Positions 25,966 to 34,571 of a DNA stretch of 64,000 nucleotides are shown here, piece by piece. The DNA comes from an uncultured Neomegalonema sp. GTDB lineage: Bacteria; Pseudomonadota; Alphaproteobacteria; Rhodobacterales; Rhodobacteraceae. The notes under the pieces are model-generated. The model saw only the letters and a program-made list of their open reading frames with translations. It made no database searches and was not told the DNA's origin. Numbering within the stretch: the stretch's first letter is position 1; the number at the start of each line of letters is the position of its first letter. The translations under genes were made by a program, and so were the position numbers. The DNA is taken from assembly GCA_937990185.1 (NCBI GenBank), contig CALKBI010000041.1:1-64000 (forward strand), in the 5' to 3' direction.

Positions 25966-27267
25966 TTACCTGTAGCCTGCAGCTTCCATCGCGTCATTCG
26001 TGAGCGCTTGGGCCTTGGCCAGTGCTTCTGCGACAGTTTGTTGACCTGCATAGGCGGCCGAGAACTCTTGACTTACTTCCGTCGCAATACCTGCAAATTC
26101 AGGGATAGCCGCAAACTGAACGCCCACATACGGACTCGGGTCCACGGTCGAATTATTTGGGTCCGCCGAAAGGATCGAATCCAAGGTCATCTTGGCAAAT
26201 GGAATGTCTTTATACTCTGGGTTTTCATAGAGCGAGGTCCGCGCACCCGGAGGAACATTTGCCCAGCCTTCTTTCTCGGCGACCAGCTCAATGTAACTGT
26301 TCGAGGTCGCCCATTCGATGAACTCTTTAGCAGCAGCTTCCTTCTTCGTACCAGCTGGGATCGCGAGCGCCCAAGCCCATAGCCAGTTTGAACGAACCCC
26401 CATGCCGTTATCCGGGGCCAAAGAGAAGCCGACCTTATCAGCGACGGTCGAGTCGTCTGGGTTGGTCACGAAAGATGCCGCAACAGTTGCGTCGATCCAC
26501 ATTCCGCATTTGCCCTGTTGGAACAGCGACAGATTTTCGTTGAAGCCATTGGTTGCGTAGCCTGGAGGACCTGCATCATTCATCATATTTACAAAGAAGT
26601 TCAGCGTATCAGACCATTCGCGCGTATCGAATTGGGCATTCCAATCTTCATCGAACCAACGCGCACCAAACGAGTTAGACATCGCTGTAATAAAAGCGCC
26701 ACCCTCACCCCAACCTGCTTTTCCGCGTAAGCAAATACCGTTGATCTCATTGTCACGGTCGGTCATCGACCGTGCCGCCTTGGCAATGAAAGACCATGAC
26801 GGCGCTTCGGGCATTTCCATCCCGGCTTTTTCCATCAGATCTGTTCGGTACATGATCATTGAAGACTCGCCATAGAACGGAGAGGCGAACATGGTCCCAT
26901 CGTAAGACAAACCGCCTTTCATAGCAGGCAGGATGTCATCGGCGTTGTAGTCTGCGGACAAATCATCCAGCGGCACAAGCCAGCCGTTTTTACCCCAAAT
27001 CGGCGTCTCATACATACCGATGGTCATGATGTCGAACTGGCCGCCCTTTGTTGTAATGTCGGTCGTAACCCGCTGGCGCAGTACGTTCTCTTCCAGCGTT
27101 ACCCACTCAACCGAATGGCCGGTCTGCTTGGTAAAATCATCCGTCAGTTTTTGCATTCGGATCATGTCACCATTATTTACGGTAGCGATGGTCAAGCTTT
27201 CTGCAAAGGCAACCGTCGCAGCAAGCGACATAGCTGTTGCACCAAATATGGCCTTAGCAAGTTTCAT
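25966..27267 (-). CDS. smoE: Polyol ABC transporter substrate-binding protein (SmoE type)
   Basis: The 433-residue periplasmic protein starts with a signal peptide (cleavage likely after SLAATVAFA, about residue 22) and has the cluster 1 sugar-binding fold. ITTKGGQFDIMTIGMYE and FASPFYGESSMIMYR are typical of sorbitol/mannitol binding proteins. It is the first gene of the operon. AGGAGG precedes the ATG, and the 13-base palindrome GCTCGTAACGAGC (27286-27298) lies just ahead of it in the leader. Confidence 0.9.
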   Translation of the reverse strand: MKLAKAIFGATAMSLAATVAFAESLTIATVNNGDMIRMQKLTDDFTKQTGHSVEWVTLEENVLRQRVTTDITTKGGQFDIMTIGMYETPIWGKNGWLVPLDDLSADYNADDILPAMKGGLSYDGTMFASPFYGESSMIMYRTDLMEKAGMEMPEAPSWSFIAKAARSMTDRDNEINGICLRGKAGWGEGGAFITAMSNSFGARWFDEDWNAQFDTREWSDTLNFFVNMMNDAGPPGYATNGFNENLSLFQQGKCGMWIDATVAASFVTNPDDSTVADKVGFSLAPDNGMGVRSNWLWAWALAIPAGTKKEAAAKEFIEWATSNSYIELVAEKEGWANVPPGARTSLYENPEYKDIPFAKMTLDSILSADPNNSTVDPSPYVGVQFAAIPEFAGIATEVSQEFSAAYAGQQTVAEALAKAQALTNDAMEAAGYR

Positions 27268-27285
27268 TTCTTTTCCTCCTTTTTG

Positions 27286-27298
27286 CTCGTAACGAGCA
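27286..27298. promoter_or_regulatory. Short palindrome in smoE leader
   Basis: GCTCGT-A-ACGAGC is a perfect 6-bp inverted repeat around one base, a few bases upstream of the smoE ribosome-binding site. It may be an operator half or a small leader hairpin. Confidence 0.3.
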
Positions 27299-27380
27299 TC
27301 CGTTTATCTTGGTTGCTGGGTACGAAACCGGCCCAGTAGTATTTAAATTCTCATATTCGCATTCGAAGAATACGTCTCAT

Positions 27381-28592
27381 TCACGCATGTGCGTTCTGCT
27401 CCAACAGGTATCGTGACAGAAGCGGTAGGCTTGCAGCTCCGACCGCGCGTGCATCGTGACCGATACTTGCTTCGATTACCTGCGGTGGCTCAATGCCGCG
27501 CAAATCAAGCTTTTGCATCTTCTTACGAGTCTCACCAACAAGTCGCTTTTTAATCTCGATTGGAAACCTGCCATCAATCATCACGGCTTGAAAATCAAAG
27601 ACCGAGCATGCAGACACACTGGCGTTGGCCAAACTCTTTGCCGTTAGGTCAATCCAGGCTTTGAGTTGCTTGTCGAAGCCGTTCCAGCTTTGCGGATCCT
27701 TGATTAAGACATCTGGATCAAGACCAGCGGCCTTGAGTCTTTCTTCGAGTACAACGATTGACGCGCAATCGATCAATTGCCGTCCGCCTTTGTTTCCAAC
27801 CTGCATTGGCATAGATCCAAATGCGCCAGCATTCCCGGTGCGTCCAGTATGAATCGAGTGATTGAGAACGATCCCGCCGCCGATGAAATATCCGACGAAG
27901 AAATACACGTAATCAGCAAACTCGCGGCCCCGCCCGAAGACATGCTCAGCACTGCAAGCTGCAGTCGCATCATTTTCGACGAAGACAGGCAAATCGGAGA
28001 AAATGGCTATTGCATCCGCAAAATTGAAGCCGCGCCATGCTTCCATCTTATCCTTCGGAGCGCCAACTTGGTCGAGCCAGCTCCACAATTCGAAGGGCGC
28101 ACCTATCCCGATGCCAACGATACGGTCTCTATCATCAGCGTCGAGCGTGTTGTAGATCGTGTTTAGTCCTTTCTCGACAAAACCCATCAAAGCCTCAGGC
28201 AGAGGGTAGGGATAAGCGAAGTTCAGTTTTTTTCGAACCCGCCCAACAAAATCCATCAAGACTAGATCAGCACTGCGCCGACCAATCTTCAAGCCAACGG
28301 AGAAAACACCATTTGGATTGAGTGCCATTGGAATTGATGGCTGGCCAACCTTCCCACGCACCGGAGCACACCGTTGCAAAAGGTCATCTTTTTCCAACGC
28401 GCGCATGATAACAGAAACTGTTTGAGGTGAGAGGCGTGTCCGTCGCGCAATATCCGCTTTCGAGAGACTCTCATGCCGTCTGATAAGGGAAAGTACCAAC
28501 CGCTCGTTATGTGCGCGCAGGCCGGTCTGACTGGCCCCGCTGCTGGGGTCCAAAATCCGCGCGCCGACTAATTTTTCGTCAATAACAGCCAA
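27381..28592 (-). CDS. ROK-family transcriptional regulator
   Basis: The 403-residue protein has an N-terminal helix-turn-helix (LSKADIARRTRLSPQTVSVIM, about residues 42-62) and a ROK sugar-kinase-like domain. VENDATAACSAEHVFGRG and YFIGGGIVLN are ROK motifs; the usual zinc cluster CxCGxxGC is not present. It lies 113 bp upstream of the polyol operon in the same orientation and is its probable repressor, sensing a sugar. A palindrome upstream of its own start suggests autoregulation. Confidence 0.88.
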   Translation of the reverse strand: MAVIDEKLVGARILDPSSGASQTGLRAHNERLVLSLIRRHESLSKADIARRTRLSPQTVSVIMRALEKDDLLQRCAPVRGKVGQPSIPMALNPNGVFSVGLKIGRRSADLVLMDFVGRVRKKLNFAYPYPLPEALMGFVEKGLNTIYNTLDADDRDRIVGIGIGAPFELWSWLDQVGAPKDKMEAWRGFNFADAIAIFSDLPVFVENDATAACSAEHVFGRGREFADYVYFFVGYFIGGGIVLNHSIHTGRTGNAGAFGSMPMQVGNKGGRQLIDCASIVVLEERLKAAGLDPDVLIKDPQSWNGFDKQLKAWIDLTAKSLANASVSACSVFDFQAVMIDGRFPIEIKKRLVGETRKKMQKLDLRGIEPPQVIEASIGHDARAVGAASLPLLSRYLLEQNAHA

Positions 28593-28629
28593 ACGAATCC
28601 CCTAATCGAGTAGCACTCTGCCACCATAA

Positions 28630-28656
28630 ATTAATAAATCAATTAGATTTATTAAT
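28630..28656. promoter_or_regulatory. Candidate ROK operator
   Basis: ATTAATAAATC (28630-28640) and GATTTATTAAT (28646-28656) form a perfect 11-bp inverted repeat around AATTA, 38 bp upstream of the ROK gene. AT-rich long palindromes of this kind are typical sites for NagC/XylR-type ROK repressors. I do not see an equivalent copy ahead of smoE. Confidence 0.6.
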
Positions 28657-28931
28657 TGACTCGCCCATTACCGTTGCTCCGCCAAGGGCTATTGAATTGG
28701 GCTAGGAAAAAGGCTTTGGATGAGAGGATCTTTGTGATGGCCTCAAGAACCTCACTAACAGTCCGGCTCGAAGTCGTATCCGACTAGAGACAGTTATTGC
28801 TCTACAGCACTGGACCGCCGGAGGTTAGATTTTTTCGGCTCTTGCAGTGCTCTTAAAGCTTGAATGACAGCACTTGGAGCATCGCAATCAATGTCGCTTG
28901 ATGTTGCTCAAAATAATAGAAAAACCAACCT
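28657..28931. other. Intergenic between ROK gene and esterase gene
   Basis: With the operator above, this 339-bp gap (28593-28931) holds the presumed ROK promoter and the end of the esterase transcript. I see no gene in it. Confidence 0.5.
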
Positions 28932-29744
28932 TTATCGCAGTGCGCCTAATGCGACGAATTCGTTCCATGCTCGCTCTAACCATTTCGATTTGATTGAATG
29001 ACCGCCGGAATGAGTGCAGAACTCTAAGACCTTACCACTGGCGTTTAGTTGTCTTTTACAATCCAGATCGCCATCCGAGCTGTTGGTTGATCGACCAAAG
29101 CTGCCTTTCCTTGCGAACAGCGATAGCGCTTCATTGACAGAGCCTTGTTTCGTATCGGCAATCCTTCGACCCGCTAGGGGGACCACAGTGTCAGTTGTGC
29201 CGTGGGTGTGGATCAGGTTGACAGGGGCGCTGGGGCATGAGGTCGGCAAGGTTTCCCAAAATGTACCTGCAACCGGGGCAAAAGCGGCAAAGCTGCTCCC
29301 GCGATGACAGGCAAGATTCCAAACCATCATGCCGCCCGCTGAAAACCCGCTAACCATCAACCTGTTGCGGTCAATCGGGAAACGTTTCGTTGCATCAGCG
29401 ATAAGCGCATCAAAATACTCAAACTCTATCGAGCCATCGACGCCGCGTTTTCTTGGAGCGCCGGGAATGACCCAATCCGCGCCTGCGCTTTTCGGAGCGA
29501 TGAGGGCGACTCCGAGGCGAGACGCCATGCGTGACAAAGCCTTGTTGCTGATCACACCTTTTGCGGTTCCGCGATATCCGTGGGCGTGAATAATTGCGCC
29601 GATTGGCGTGGTTCCGTCATGGCCGCTCGGCATCTTAATGCGGTAAATCCGCTCGCCAATAACGCAGTCACTTTTTGGTCCACAGGCGAAAGCGGAGCTT
29701 ATAGGCAGGAGGAGGCAGAAGAGGGCGGCAAGGGCGATTTTCAT
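28932..29744 (-). CDS. Secreted PHB-depolymerase/feruloyl-esterase-like hydrolase
   Basis: The 270-residue protein starts with a signal peptide (cleavage near SSAFA-C, residue 20). The mature enzyme is an alpha/beta hydrolase of the LpqC/PHB depolymerase group: HAHGYRGTA oxyanion region, nucleophile Ser in GFSAGGMM near residue 134, Asp in HGTTDTVVP, and His in THSGGHSI near the C terminus. Four or more cysteines could form disulfides. It lies alone on the strand. Substrate may be a polyester or an acylated polysaccharide. Confidence 0.8.
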   Translation of the reverse strand: MKIALAALFCLLLPISSAFACGPKSDCVIGERIYRIKMPSGHDGTTPIGAIIHAHGYRGTAKGVISNKALSRMASRLGVALIAPKSAGADWVIPGAPRKRGVDGSIEFEYFDALIADATKRFPIDRNRLMVSGFSAGGMMVWNLACHRGSSFAAFAPVAGTFWETLPTSCPSAPVNLIHTHGTTDTVVPLAGRRIADTKQGSVNEALSLFARKGSFGRSTNSSDGDLDCKRQLNASGKVLEFCTHSGGHSIKSKWLERAWNEFVALGALR

Positions 29745-29817
29745 AAAGAATCCTCGGATAGCGTTTTGCCGATGATGGCTTAAGCTGTCCTGATTGCATC
29801 ATCACAATCGGGCGACG

Positions 29818-31350
29818 TTACGGCAGCAGGATGTTGAAGCGTTCGCGCGCCCAAGCGTCTGTTTTTGCATCGAGATAACCGGGATCGGGTCGCGCGAGGA
29901 TTTCGCGGGCTTTTTCGCGGGCAACGTCCCACGCATCTTGCGAACCATTTTCTTCCCAAGTTACGGGTGGATTTCGATCGGCGAGCGTAGGGTAGAAATA
30001 ATCCCGGCTCATAGACACCATGGTGTCATCTCCACCGAGGAAGTGGCCTTCGCCGAGAACGGCTTCGCGGATTGCGGCTTCGGCTAATGTTTTGTCGGTC
30101 ACTTCGATGCCTCGAATAGCACGATGAACGTGACCGAGCATTTCATCATCAAGAATGAAGGCTTCAAAACTCGCACCTAGCAGGCTGGCGGTCATGCCTG
30201 CGCTTTCATAGACCATGTTTGCACCGGCCAAGCCGCAGGCGAGTGCAGACATGGCTTTTTCTGCACCCATCTGTGCGTCGACCGCTTTGGCATCGGCCAT
30301 TGATGAGGCAACACCCGATGGTAGGCCAAGCCAGTTTGACACTTGTGCAGCGGCGGCGTTGAGAATGCTGCTCTCTCCACCGCCGCCCGAAAACGCGCCG
30401 GAGCGTAAATCAATGACCAAGGGCCAGTTTGAGAAAATCACGGGATATCCCGGCGCAAAGACATTGACGAGGATCAGACCAGCGAGCGTCTCGGCTGTTG
30501 ATTGCACTAGAAAGCCTGCGGGAGTTGCTGGTGCGGTTGCGCCGGACTGTGCGGCTATAATCGCATTGATTGGCACATTGCGTTTGACGCAAGCCACAGT
30601 CACATCAACGGCGTCTTCACCATAACGCATTGGGGAAATAACCGGCGAAATATGGGCTTTGCAAAAGGGGCGCTCTGCAAAGCGGCCTTCTCCGCCGAGA
30701 GCATGATCGAACAGGTCGATAATTGGATCGACCGTTTCCCAAATTGTAAAACTCGTTCCAACCGGCTTTGTGGTTCCGCGCAGTAATGCGTAAGCCGTGT
30801 TGATATCGAGATCGACGAGATCAGGAACATCAGTCGCGACACAGCAACGGGTAAACCAACTTACATTGGTCAAGGTGTCTTGCAGCCGCGTAAAATCATA
30901 AAGATCTCGCAGGGTCGAAGAACGGTATTTTCCGCTATCGATATCTAGTGTTTGGACCGCTGCGCCGCCGGTTCCGAAATAAACCCGTTCGCCGCCTACT
31001 TCAAAGTCATGCTTTTGGTCCCGGCCATAATAGATGAACGATTTACAGGCTCCGTCAATAATGTCCGCAACCATCGCAGGGGGAAAGCAGAGCCGCCCAA
31101 GGTCATTGACGAAAGCGCCACGCGCGCAAGCGGCCTCCGTCAGAACAGGCGGTGCTTCGCCCATACCCAAGTCGTTTAATAAATTCAGCGCGGAATCATA
31201 TATCTGGCGGCATTGATTGTCAGTGAGTGGGCGATATTGCCCGCCAACTTGTCCGGGGGCTGCCGGGTTTTCAGGTGTTGCCGCAATCGCACGCGCCGCA
31301 ACGCGCGACGATCTACCCCGTCTCGTTGCTGGTTTAAGAGAATCGCTCAT
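29818..31350 (-). CDS. MttB-family methyltransferase (non-pyrrolysine)
   Basis: The 510-residue protein belongs to the trimethylamine methyltransferase superfamily. The sequence runs through without an internal TAG, so it is the non-pyrrolysine type related to glycine betaine or carnitine demethylases (MtgB/MtcB). VYFGTGGAAVQTLD and the C-terminal HVHRAIRGIEV and GEGHFLGGDDT are family features. These enzymes pass a methyl group to a corrinoid protein. No corrinoid protein or reactivase is seen next to it. Substrate unknown. Confidence 0.85.
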   Translation of the reverse strand: MSDSLKPATRRGRSSRVAARAIAATPENPAAPGQVGGQYRPLTDNQCRQIYDSALNLLNDLGMGEAPPVLTEAACARGAFVNDLGRLCFPPAMVADIIDGACKSFIYYGRDQKHDFEVGGERVYFGTGGAAVQTLDIDSGKYRSSTLRDLYDFTRLQDTLTNVSWFTRCCVATDVPDLVDLDINTAYALLRGTTKPVGTSFTIWETVDPIIDLFDHALGGEGRFAERPFCKAHISPVISPMRYGEDAVDVTVACVKRNVPINAIIAAQSGATAPATPAGFLVQSTAETLAGLILVNVFAPGYPVIFSNWPLVIDLRSGAFSGGGGESSILNAAAAQVSNWLGLPSGVASSMADAKAVDAQMGAEKAMSALACGLAGANMVYESAGMTASLLGASFEAFILDDEMLGHVHRAIRGIEVTDKTLAEAAIREAVLGEGHFLGGDDTMVSMSRDYFYPTLADRNPPVTWEENGSQDAWDVAREKAREILARPDPGYLDAKTDAWARERFNILLP

Positions 31351-31406
31351 AAAAACTTTCGTTGTCTGTCAAAACGGTCAACGAAAGCACTTCTTAGGAC
31401 AAGGGT

Positions 31407-31784
31407 TTACTCAGCCGGAACCGATGGTAATCCGTCATCGCCGCCGCCAATCGTTGGCGGTGTCAGCCCATCAAGGACACCAGAGTCGCCGTCCGAGTCA
31501 GAGCCAACGCCCGGAAGCGCCTCTTCAACCGAGATACGGTCTAAAACTGATCCGCCTTGGCGATCCGATTGTGCAATAACATTTAATATCAAGCTGGTAG
31601 TGAGGAAACCCGCCGCCAGATACCATGTGAACTTTTGCAATGCGGTTGCTGCACCACGTCCGGTAACAACACCGCCGCCACCGCCGCCCATCCCTAAAGC
31701 GCCGCCCTCTGATCGTTGTAACAAAACCAACACGATCAAAAAGATTACGAGCGCAAGGTGCAGCAGAAGAATGGCTTGTTCCAT
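31407..31784 (-). CDS. secG: Preprotein translocase subunit SecG
   Basis: The 125-residue protein has two membrane helices (about residues 5-22 and 52-70), joined by the family signature LLQRSEGGALGMGGGGGG, and an acidic C-terminal tail ending GGGDDGLPSVPAE. SecG assists the SecYEG export channel. Monocistronic here. Confidence 0.95.
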   Translation of the reverse strand: MEQAILLLHLALVIFLIVLVLLQRSEGGALGMGGGGGGVVTGRGAATALQKFTWYLAAGFLTTSLILNVIAQSDRQGGSVLDRISVEEALPGVGSDSDGDSGVLDGLTPPTIGGGDDGLPSVPAE

Positions 31785-32004
31785 AGGGTCTTACTCGGTT
31801 TTTCATTGGTGCGTCAGAGAAACGCGGCCTCATCAGGCGCGCTGAGTAGCGCAAAGCACAAGAAATGTCGACGTTTAACGACCAAACCACCCTAATGCTC
31901 TGCAACTGCAGCATTTATGCAGTCTTTTAGTCGTACAGTGAACCTAATTTTTTGTTAGGACGGAATCATTAAAACTTTAATGGAATTCAAATCGGGAAGT
32001 GGAA

Positions 32005-32193
32005 ATGATTGAAGCCAGCAAATTGATAATAAAACGCTTTCAGGCTTGTGAAAGAGGTTCGACTGGCGTGGAATATGGTTTGATTGCTGCTTTTATAGCG
32101 ATCGGAATCATTGGTTCTGTCCGCGTTGTGGGCGTAGAAGTGGCAGTACCTTTCGAGACAACGGCTACCACGCTGAATGACGCCAATAACTAG
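32005..32193 (+). CDS. Flp-type IVb pilin, orphan
   Basis: The 62-residue prepilin has a basic leader, then the processing and polymerisation segment GSTGVEYGLIAAFIAIGIIG (about residues 18-37) with the conserved Glu-Tyr pair. Flp pilins assemble Tad pili after cleavage by a CpaA-type prepilin peptidase. No tad/cpa genes are nearby. ATG at 32005 follows GGGAAG; a GTG six bases upstream is possible. Confidence 0.85.
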   Translation: MIEASKLIIKRFQACERGSTGVEYGLIAAFIAIGIIGSVRVVGVEVAVPFETTATTLNDANN

Positions 32194-32278
32194 AATTCTC
32201 TGATGTTCTGTCAGCTATCAAAGCTTCCGTCGTTTAGTTTTCCCGCTCGGCGATAAGATTCAGCAATGTTGGGCATGC

Positions 32279-32311
32279 GCGAGGTGCGTTTAAACGTTCA
32301 CCACACCTCGC
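32279..32311. terminator. Hairpin between flp and livK ends
   Basis: GCGAGGTG (32279-32286) pairs perfectly with CACCTCGC (32304-32311). It lies downstream of both convergent genes and could act as a bidirectional terminator, though neither side has a T tract. Confidence 0.45.
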
Positions 32312-32332
32312 AACAATAAGGCCCTAATATAA

Positions 32333-33517
32333 TTACCGTACAGTCACGGTTTCAAATTTACCGCCTTCCACAACCAACTCCTTGTAGGAGCCGGGAATGT
32401 CGCCGTTCGGTAGGAATTCGACATTGGTTGCGCCAACGTAGTTGATGCCAACGCCGTTTTTCAGCAAAAACAGACCATAATCGAGTTGACCGGCGTGGAT
32501 TTCGACACCCGGCGCGTTTGCTACGTCGATCATGTTAGCTTGGATAGCTGCGCGGTCTGTTGAACCTGCCGCCTGCATAGCCAAAGCAATCAAAGCTCCT
32601 GCATCATAACTTTCAGGGCGGAAAGGCCCGTCTACATCGACGCCAGCGGATTGTCCGTAGGTTATGAAGTTGCGGGCGCTATCGCTTTCGCTGCCGGGTA
32701 ATGTGCCGATTGTTCCTTCGAGGTCTTCACCAATCGCGTCAATTAGAGACTGCCCGATCATGCCGTCTGCGAGGACGAATTGTTCGTATGAACCTGCGTC
32801 AATCGCGCCTTGGATAATGCCTTTGCCGCCTTGATCGAGATAACCGAGGACAACGAGTGCGTCACCGCCCGCTGCGTCAAGCGCCGCGACTTCGGCGGAA
32901 TAATCGGCTTTGCCGTCTTCATGGGCTGCACTGATAGAGATTTCGCCGCCCAGTTTTTCGTAGGATGATGCGAAAGATTCGGCCAGACCCTTGCCGTAAT
33001 CGTTGTTCGTGTATGTCACGGCGACTTCTTTGATCCCTTTACCCATAACGACATCGGCGAGAACTTCGCCTTGCCGTGCATCGGAAGGCGCTGTGCGGAA
33101 GAAGTGATCTTTGTCATCTATCGTTGATAATGCGGGCGAGGTTGCCGAAGGCGACACCATGACGACGCCATTCGGTACAGCCGCGTTATTGGCGATGGCG
33201 GTTGTTACACCAGAGCAATCCGCGCCCATGATCGCGACCACTTTGTCAGAGGTGATAAGACGTTCAGCAGCAGTGGTTGCAGCCGCGGCATCAATGCACG
33301 TTGAATCTGCACGAACCGATACGATTTTTGATCCGTCCAATAAGAGGCCGGAGTCGGATACTTCTTTCCATGCGAGTTCAGCGCCATCGGCCATACCCGG
33401 TGTCAGCGATTCAATCGGGCCGGTAAACCCTAGGATCAAACCGATTTTGATATCTTCGGCAGCGGCATTCGCTGTCATAGCGGCGACCATAGCAGTCGCG
33501 ATAAGTACATTTTTCAT
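32333..33517 (-). CDS. livK: Branched-chain amino-acid-type ABC transporter substrate-binding protein
   Basis: The 394-residue periplasmic protein has a signal peptide (cleaved near NAAAED, about residue 21) and a type I LivJ/LivK fold: KIGLILGFTGPIESL, then DCSGVTTAIANNAAVPNGV and YTNNDYGKGLAESF. It feeds the LivHMGF system encoded upstream on the same strand, although an AEC carrier gene intervenes. Ligand may be an amino acid, amide or other small molecule. Confidence 0.9.
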   Translation of the reverse strand: MKNVLIATAMVAAMTANAAAEDIKIGLILGFTGPIESLTPGMADGAELAWKEVSDSGLLLDGSKIVSVRADSTCIDAAAATTAAERLITSDKVVAIMGADCSGVTTAIANNAAVPNGVVMVSPSATSPALSTIDDKDHFFRTAPSDARQGEVLADVVMGKGIKEVAVTYTNNDYGKGLAESFASSYEKLGGEISISAAHEDGKADYSAEVAALDAAGGDALVVLGYLDQGGKGIIQGAIDAGSYEQFVLADGMIGQSLIDAIGEDLEGTIGTLPGSESDSARNFITYGQSAGVDVDGPFRPESYDAGALIALAMQAAGSTDRAAIQANMIDVANAPGVEIHAGQLDYGLFLLKNGVGINYVGATNVEFLPNGDIPGSYKELVVEGGKFETVTVR

Positions 33518-33578
33518 TGGAACCTCCCTGATTTCTACATCCAGCTTATGTCAGTGTTCCGTACTTGAAAACGGTATT

Positions 33579-34541
33579 TTATGGAAACATGTCAGGCGGC
33601 AAAGCGCCTGTTTTTATTGAATAAAGCAGTGCGGATACCGAGAAAACTGAAAGGATCGTGGTCAGCAGTATGGTTGCTGAGACCCTTTCCACCCAAACGC
33701 CGTATTGTTGCGCAATGACAAAAACATTCGTTGCGGTGGGCAGCGCCGCCATCAAAACAGCGGTAAAGACCCAGATTGGATCGAAAGAACCAACGTAGCT
33801 GAGCGCGAGATACATCAATGCGGGATGCACAATCAGCTTGATGGGAACCAGATACCCCAATTCCAATGGAACGCGATTGAGGGGGCGCAGCGCCAATGTC
33901 ACACCCATCGCGAACAGAGCACATGGCGCGGCGGCCTGTGCCAGATACGCGATCAGACTTTCTATGGGCGCAGGGGGAGCAGCCCCAAGAATTGCAAAGG
34001 CAACCCCGATGACCGTCGCTATGATAAAGGGGTGAAACACGATGCTGCGGATGACACCGATAATGAGCGTAACAATCCCTCCCTTTCGTTCTCCCGATAG
34101 CGCCATCAATGCAGGTGCATTGGCGAAATGCAGTACATTTTCAAAGCAAAATATCAGAGCAACCGGAACGGCGGCTTTCTCTCCGAAAGCGAGGATTGCC
34201 AGCGCCGGTCCCATATAGCCGATATTGCCATAGGCTGCGGCTAGTCCTTGCATGGTGGCATTGCCGAGATGCCGTTTGCTCGTCACATACCCGAGGAAGA
34301 GTGCGATCAAAAACACGGCGAATGTCACGCCGATATTTGTGAGGATAAAGCTCCAGCTTGCCAGTTCTTCAACGGGTGTTTTTGACAACAGTTTGAAAAA
34401 CAAAGCGGGCAGGGCGATGTAGATGATGAAGGTGTTCAGCCACCCCATTTGCTCAACAGGGCGCTTTGTCAGCCGTGCCGTGACAAAACCAATTACGATC
34501 AGCCCGAATAACGGCAGGATCAGTGTTAGAATTTCATACAC
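33579..34541 (-). CDS. AEC family transporter
   Basis: The 320-residue protein has about ten membrane helices in the auxin-efflux-carrier fold, with two five-helix halves. GNIGYMGPALAIL and the closing ALPTATNVFVIAQQYGV are the conserved broken-helix regions. AEC proteins often carry dicarboxylates such as malonate or malate. It sits inside the Liv cluster on the same strand, and a malonyl-CoA synthetase lies 7 kb away. Substrate unknown. Confidence 0.87.
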   Translation of the reverse strand: MYEILTLILPLFGLIVIGFVTARLTKRPVEQMGWLNTFIIYIALPALFFKLLSKTPVEELASWSFILTNIGVTFAVFLIALFLGYVTSKRHLGNATMQGLAAAYGNIGYMGPALAILAFGEKAAVPVALIFCFENVLHFANAPALMALSGERKGGIVTLIIGVIRSIVFHPFIIATVIGVAFAILGAAPPAPIESLIAYLAQAAAPCALFAMGVTLALRPLNRVPLELGYLVPIKLIVHPALMYLALSYVGSFDPIWVFTAVLMAALPTATNVFVIAQQYGVWVERVSATILLTTILSVFSVSALLYSIKTGALPPDMFP

Positions 34542-34571
34542 AGCGAAGCCTCCCGGACAGGGACTGAAGCC

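Noticed and set aside
29818-31350. Possible pyrrolysine-containing trimethylamine methyltransferase
   Set aside because: The frame is continuous without an internal TAG, so it is the non-pyrrolysine type.
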